In this document: piece by piece, positions 21,693 through 24,708 of the stretch | Layout: every line of letters starts with the position of its first letter | Numbering within the stretch: the first letter of the stretch is position 1 | From: Pigoraptor chileana | Lineage: Eukaryota; Opisthokonta; Filasterea | Direction of reading: 5' to 3' | Assembly: GCA_943704495.1 (NCBI GenBank) | Contig: CALSCR010001058.1 | Span: 1-24,708 of the forward strand | Length of the DNA stretch: 24,708 nucleotides | Position numbers and translations under genes: made by a program | Notes under the pieces: generated by a model | Seen by the model: only the letters and a program-made list of their open reading frames with translations | Told to the model about the DNA's origin: nothing | Databases searched by the model: none

Positions 21693-22904
21693 AGTGCGCG
21701 TATGTGCAGCCGCCTTGTCTGGGCATGACTGGACGTGCGACTGAATGTGTCTTCGTGTGTCAATCGCACCCTCAGAATGTAATTGATGTGGGCTTGCAAA
21801 GGGTGGCGTTGACTTCTCGTGGCTCCGTTGCTTCTTTCCCTATTCCTCCCTGCTTGCTGCGTGCGTTGTCTCTCTCGTTTCCCTCGGTCTCCTTCATGAC
21901 ACTCCATCTCTATCCCTCTCTATCCCTCTATTACTTCTTGCTCGCTGCGTGCGCGTGCACTGTCCTGTGTTTGTCTTGTCTGATGTGTGCCATTGTTGCG
22001 ATTCCCTCCCCTTCCCCACTTTGTCTCCAATCAATCACTTGAATCCACCGTGGCGTCACATGTGCACTCTCGACTGCGTCGTCCGACGTCACTACCTGAT
22101 GGGCCTTTTGGTTTTTGTGCGTTTTCATAAGTGTGTTTGTTTTCTCTTACGCCTGTCTTTTTGAGCCGTGTTTGTCGGCCATCAGTCGCACCTTAACCAA
22201 TTCCACTAAAAAAAACAAACACATACAATACAATATGTCACGTGCTTGCGCTGTTTATTGTAAATTTGATTTCAAACAACGAAGAATGTTCACATGCACG
22301 CCTTGCCATCAATCGATGTGCACACACACACACCGGATGCAGCCATGCCTCATCACTTTGTTGCAGTTATTAGCGACTCCAATGTCACTTGTCGCCTTTG
22401 ACATTATGCATATATGCGACGGTCTTATAGCTGATGGCATGGTATTGGAGGGATACCCGCGACACACACACACACACTCCCGGCGGCATCAACAGAGAAC
22501 GACAAAAAGAGCCACCGCATCAGACAATATCATAATCAGTCATAAGGGCAATTATTGCACTTTGTTCGGCGGGAGATGGCAGTTCCGGCAACGAAGCGTG
22601 GTGGGCTCGTGCGTAACAGTGTGTTGGCTCGTGCGTAACAGAGCGCGGTGTGGCGGAATTCAACTGAAGAGAAGGAGCAGCGCAGTGAATGACAGATCCC
22701 CCCCGTGCGCCAAACGATGGTGTGTGTTGACCAAACATGGAGCGCCGAGGGGTATTGCTCACTCCATTGTTCATCAAGGGGTCCGGACAGGTAAAGCCCT
22801 CGAACAGAGTGCATGGACGCGCATTGTCCACAAGGAGATACAGTGGATAGGTTGTGTCGATCGATCGTAAGAAGAATGCGGATCCAAGCAACAGTGCATC
22901 GCTT
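21693..22904. other. Convergent 3' regions of gene B (plus) and the secreted-protein gene (minus)
   Basis: CT-rich DNA at 21830-22050 looks like the 3' UTR of gene B. A 251-codon plus-strand frame (22115-22870) and a 137-codon minus-strand frame (22520-22933) overlap here. Neither resembles a known family, and the former depends on stop-free CA/GT stretches. A 16-bp direct repeat, GGCTCGTGCGTAACAG, occurs at 22604-22619 and 22626-22641 (a 22-bp tandem duplication). Confidence 0.45.
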
Positions 22905-23681
22905 CTAAAGGTCGTCGCGCTCTGTCTGGACATCTCGCTCAGGTGTTGCCTTTGACGCGGCGTTCTCTGCCACGATGCATCCCTTGAAGGAGATTAGACG
23001 AATGTCGACCTCATCCTCCTCTATCTGTATGCGGCAGTTGACGTCAGTGTGCGTGTGTGCGTGTGTGTGTATATATACATATATTGCCGAGGATTAAGAC
23101 CAGTATGCTTGCTGTGCAAACATCCCTCTCACAGCTCAAGTCCAATATGAGCAATTTGAATAAAAGCGTTGTATGAATGGTGCAATACACCGACCTCATC
23201 AAACGCGTAAATCTCTGCATGGCACGAGGGTGACGCGCACTTTCGCACGCATCTCGTGGTCAAATAGTCTTCGGCGTGTATCTGACACGCAGATCGACAT
23301 TTTGAAAACCGAGATCGAATGAGCTTTTCCTGTTTCCGCCGAAGCATTTAGAAACAGTTATTAGTGATTAGTTAGATTACAAAATAAATCATATGGAAGT
23401 AAAACGGTTTGCTTCTGGTCACACACAATCATCACAGCTTCAACGATGAATAGCGTCCCACGCGAACGTAAAGAAATGTACAACGATCTTTATAGAGACT
23501 GAGAGCTCACATTTTTCATCGTCCGCTTGTATTCATACTCTTTGAACTTGAATTCTGCGTGTCGCACAACACTCTCCTGTGCACACACGCACATTAGATG
23601 GCACGCAAGAGCAAACACCACCAATCCAACAAAAGGATAGATAGAAGAGATACTCAATGTATGTCCCTCGCTGCGAATCAT
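22905..23681 (-). CDS. Small secreted or ER-lumenal cysteine-rich protein, tentatively DUF4787 family
   Basis: Three minus-strand exons, 23681-23511, 23329-23195 and 23024-22905, all phase 0, give 141 residues. The first exon encodes a signal peptide: a charged start (MIRSEGH), then a hydrophobic core PFVGLVVFALACHLMCVCA, with likely cleavage before QES. The mature part has a basic Lys/Glu/Tyr-rich stretch, then cysteines at 68, 72, 84, 88, 93 and 118 in the arrangement C-x3-C, C-x3-C-x4-C, and CASPSCHAEIYAFDE followed by EDEVDIRLISFKGC. I associate this SP-x-C, Y-x-x-D-x-x-E-x-x-E-x-D, FK-x-C pattern with the eukaryotic DUF4787 proteins; the family name is from memory and the function is unknown. 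The C-terminus, RDDL, loosely recalls ER-retrieval tails. The second intron can be spliced four bases earlier or later, changing residue 103 between Ile and Val. Confidence 0.78.
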
Positions 23682-24185
23682 CTTTAGTTGCGGCCGACAA
23701 TGGACAATAAGGGGTTTGTCTGTGTAAACTGTATGCGATTGCAAATAAACTGCTTTGCTGCCCGCCACCGGAAATATTTCTACGATTCTACATTACGATC
23801 GTACCGATCCCGCTTGTTACTGTTCTTGTTACATACACTCAAAACCACATACACAATTAGCACACACAAATTGCACACAAAAGCTACAAAGTGAAGAATG
23901 GAAGCAAGTGGCGTGACGGTCACAGTCGTGCGAAACGATAAGGACAAGAGGGTGTATTGGTCGTGTCGGAATCCTGTCCATCGCCGATCCTCCCCTCCCT
24001 CCTTTCTCATTTGTTATTGAACATTACGAAGTAGAATAATGTAATGACGGTTTGAACAAATTCTTTCGAATCACAAAACGCGTTGAAAACATAAACAAAA
24101 CGAAAAAAAGACAAAAAAAGGTGCTCTACTTGTGCGTGGGCCAGTGAATTGTAAGTCGTGGAGGTATGTGGACATGCTGGCAAGC
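23682..24185. other. Intergenic region between the secreted-protein gene and the SLC41 gene
   Basis: About 500 bases with no supported gene. It must hold the 3' UTR of the SLC41 gene and the promoter of the secreted-protein gene, both on the minus strand. A- and T-rich stretches occur at 24040-24120. I see no clear TATA box. Confidence 0.5.
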
Positions 24186-24632
24186 CTATACATAAAGGGA
24201 GAGTAGTATGATCGACGATGTTCCCATGAAATCGCTGATCGCGCTCAAATACGGCATCTGCGTGTTCACGTGGTGTTGTTGACGTGTGTTGTTGTTTGAC
24301 GATGAATGAGTGAGAATGAACAGTTATAATGACAAAAAAAAATGTGGAATTCGCTTCCGACAAACAAAATTAAGCGATTAAAATCGCACCAAAACAAGCA
24401 CAAACACTAAATGTCCGACTTTCACAGGTGTTGTCACGCAGAGAACCAAGAGAACACAATCTACAACACAAGATGAGATTCCAATGAACGACAGACGAAA
24501 GCCACCAGCAACAGCACATACCACGTGACTGTCTGGGTCGAGGTCCAGTGACCATGCACGGCGACCCAGCCACCGCGCAATCATAAGAAGAATAAACACT
24601 TGCGCTGCCGTCGCGCCCTGGTATGCAAGCAT
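24186..24632 (-). CDS. SLC41/MgtE-type magnesium transporter, C-terminal end (last two exons)
   Basis: Minus-strand exons 24632-24522 and 24257-24186 join in phase 0 to a TAG at 24188-24186. Exon 1 encodes YQGATAAQVFILLMIARWLG and then RRAWSLDLDPDSHV; exon 2 encodes MPYLSAISDFMGTSSIILLS then LYV and stop. This aligns residue for residue with the end of animal SLC41A1 (YMTAGLLQVTILLYLAD, then LDPDNHCIPYLTGLGDLLGT). It covers the last membrane helices of the second MgtE repeat, with the conserved Asp-Pro-Asp and the Pro and Asp of the ion path. The usual G-D-L-L-G is S-D-F-M-G here. SLC41 proteins move Mg2+ across the plasma or organelle membrane. The protein ends soon after the helix, as expected. 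The exon is preceded by an acceptor (GCATGCAG) and the terminal CA array, so all upstream exons are outside the window. Confidence 0.9.
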
Positions 24633-24651
24633 CTGCATGCGCATGCACGCA

Positions 24652-24652
<1 letters not shown>

Positions 24653-24708
<56 letters not shown>
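24653..24708. repeat. (CA)n microsatellite at the right edge
   Basis: A pure CA dinucleotide array running to the last base. It lies in an intron of the minus-strand SLC41 gene. Together with the GT array at the left edge it suggests that the contig was broken at dinucleotide repeats. Confidence 0.95.

Noticed and set aside
22115-22870. 251-codon plus-strand open frame
   Set aside because: It resembles no family, includes CA/GT-rich stretches that lack stops by composition, and lies in the shared 3' region of two convergent genes. A minus-strand frame overlaps it and is no better.
22520-22933. Minus-strand 137-codon frame with a stretch (SIDTTYPLYLLVDNARPCTLFE) slightly like a glycosyltransferase N-terminus
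   Set aside because: No DxD motif or other family block follows, and its upstream end overlaps the last exon of the secreted-protein gene in another frame.
1-24708. tRNA, rRNA genes or CRISPR arrays
   Set aside because: I scanned for T-loop-like GGTTCRANNC boxes and for regularly spaced repeats and found none; the organism is a eukaryote.

Overview
The window is nuclear DNA from an intron-rich eukaryote, probably unicellular or of simple organisation. The evidence is canonical GT-AG introns of about 145-444 bp, dinucleotide microsatellites inside introns, glutamine-rich transcription factors, and conserved animal-like proteins (katanin p80, RNase kappa, SLC41). An opisthokont or holozoan protist is my best guess, but the sequence does not settle it. 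Both ends stop inside long GT/CA arrays that lie in introns, so this looks like a whole contig broken at microsatellites.

Left part (1-5.5 kb): the first five exons of a katanin p80 (KATNB1-like) gene lie on the minus strand and run off the left edge. After them comes a fragment of a PIF1-type helicase that looks like a transposon relic, then about 2.3 kb with no gene I can support.

Middle (5.5-14.2 kb), all on the plus strand: zinc-finger gene A (two exons, 597 aa), RNASEK (two exons, 92 aa, joined here from two short open frames), and an unrecognised gene M (at least three exons, more than 600 aa).

From about 14.2 to 18.9 kb there is a gene-free block whose first 2 kb is full of the tetramer CAGT/ACTG. 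An AT-rich island and two hairpins follow. Zinc-finger gene B (three exons, about 741 aa) comes next. It is a relative of gene A: both use an unusual C2HC finger with six residues between the third and fourth zinc ligands, both have Gln-rich tails, and both have a phase-2 intron inside a Gly-Arg pair.

Right part (21.7-24.7 kb): two minus-strand genes, a three-exon gene for a small secreted cysteine-rich protein (tentatively DUF4787) and the last two exons of an SLC41-type magnesium transporter entering from beyond the right edge.

The genes do not form a pathway. The conserved ones are housekeeping genes (microtubule severing, V-ATPase/endosome, Mg2+ transport, secretory pathway). The lineage-specific interest lies in the paired C2HC factors, the gene-free block upstream of gene B, gene M, and a repeat shared by the introns of genes M and B.
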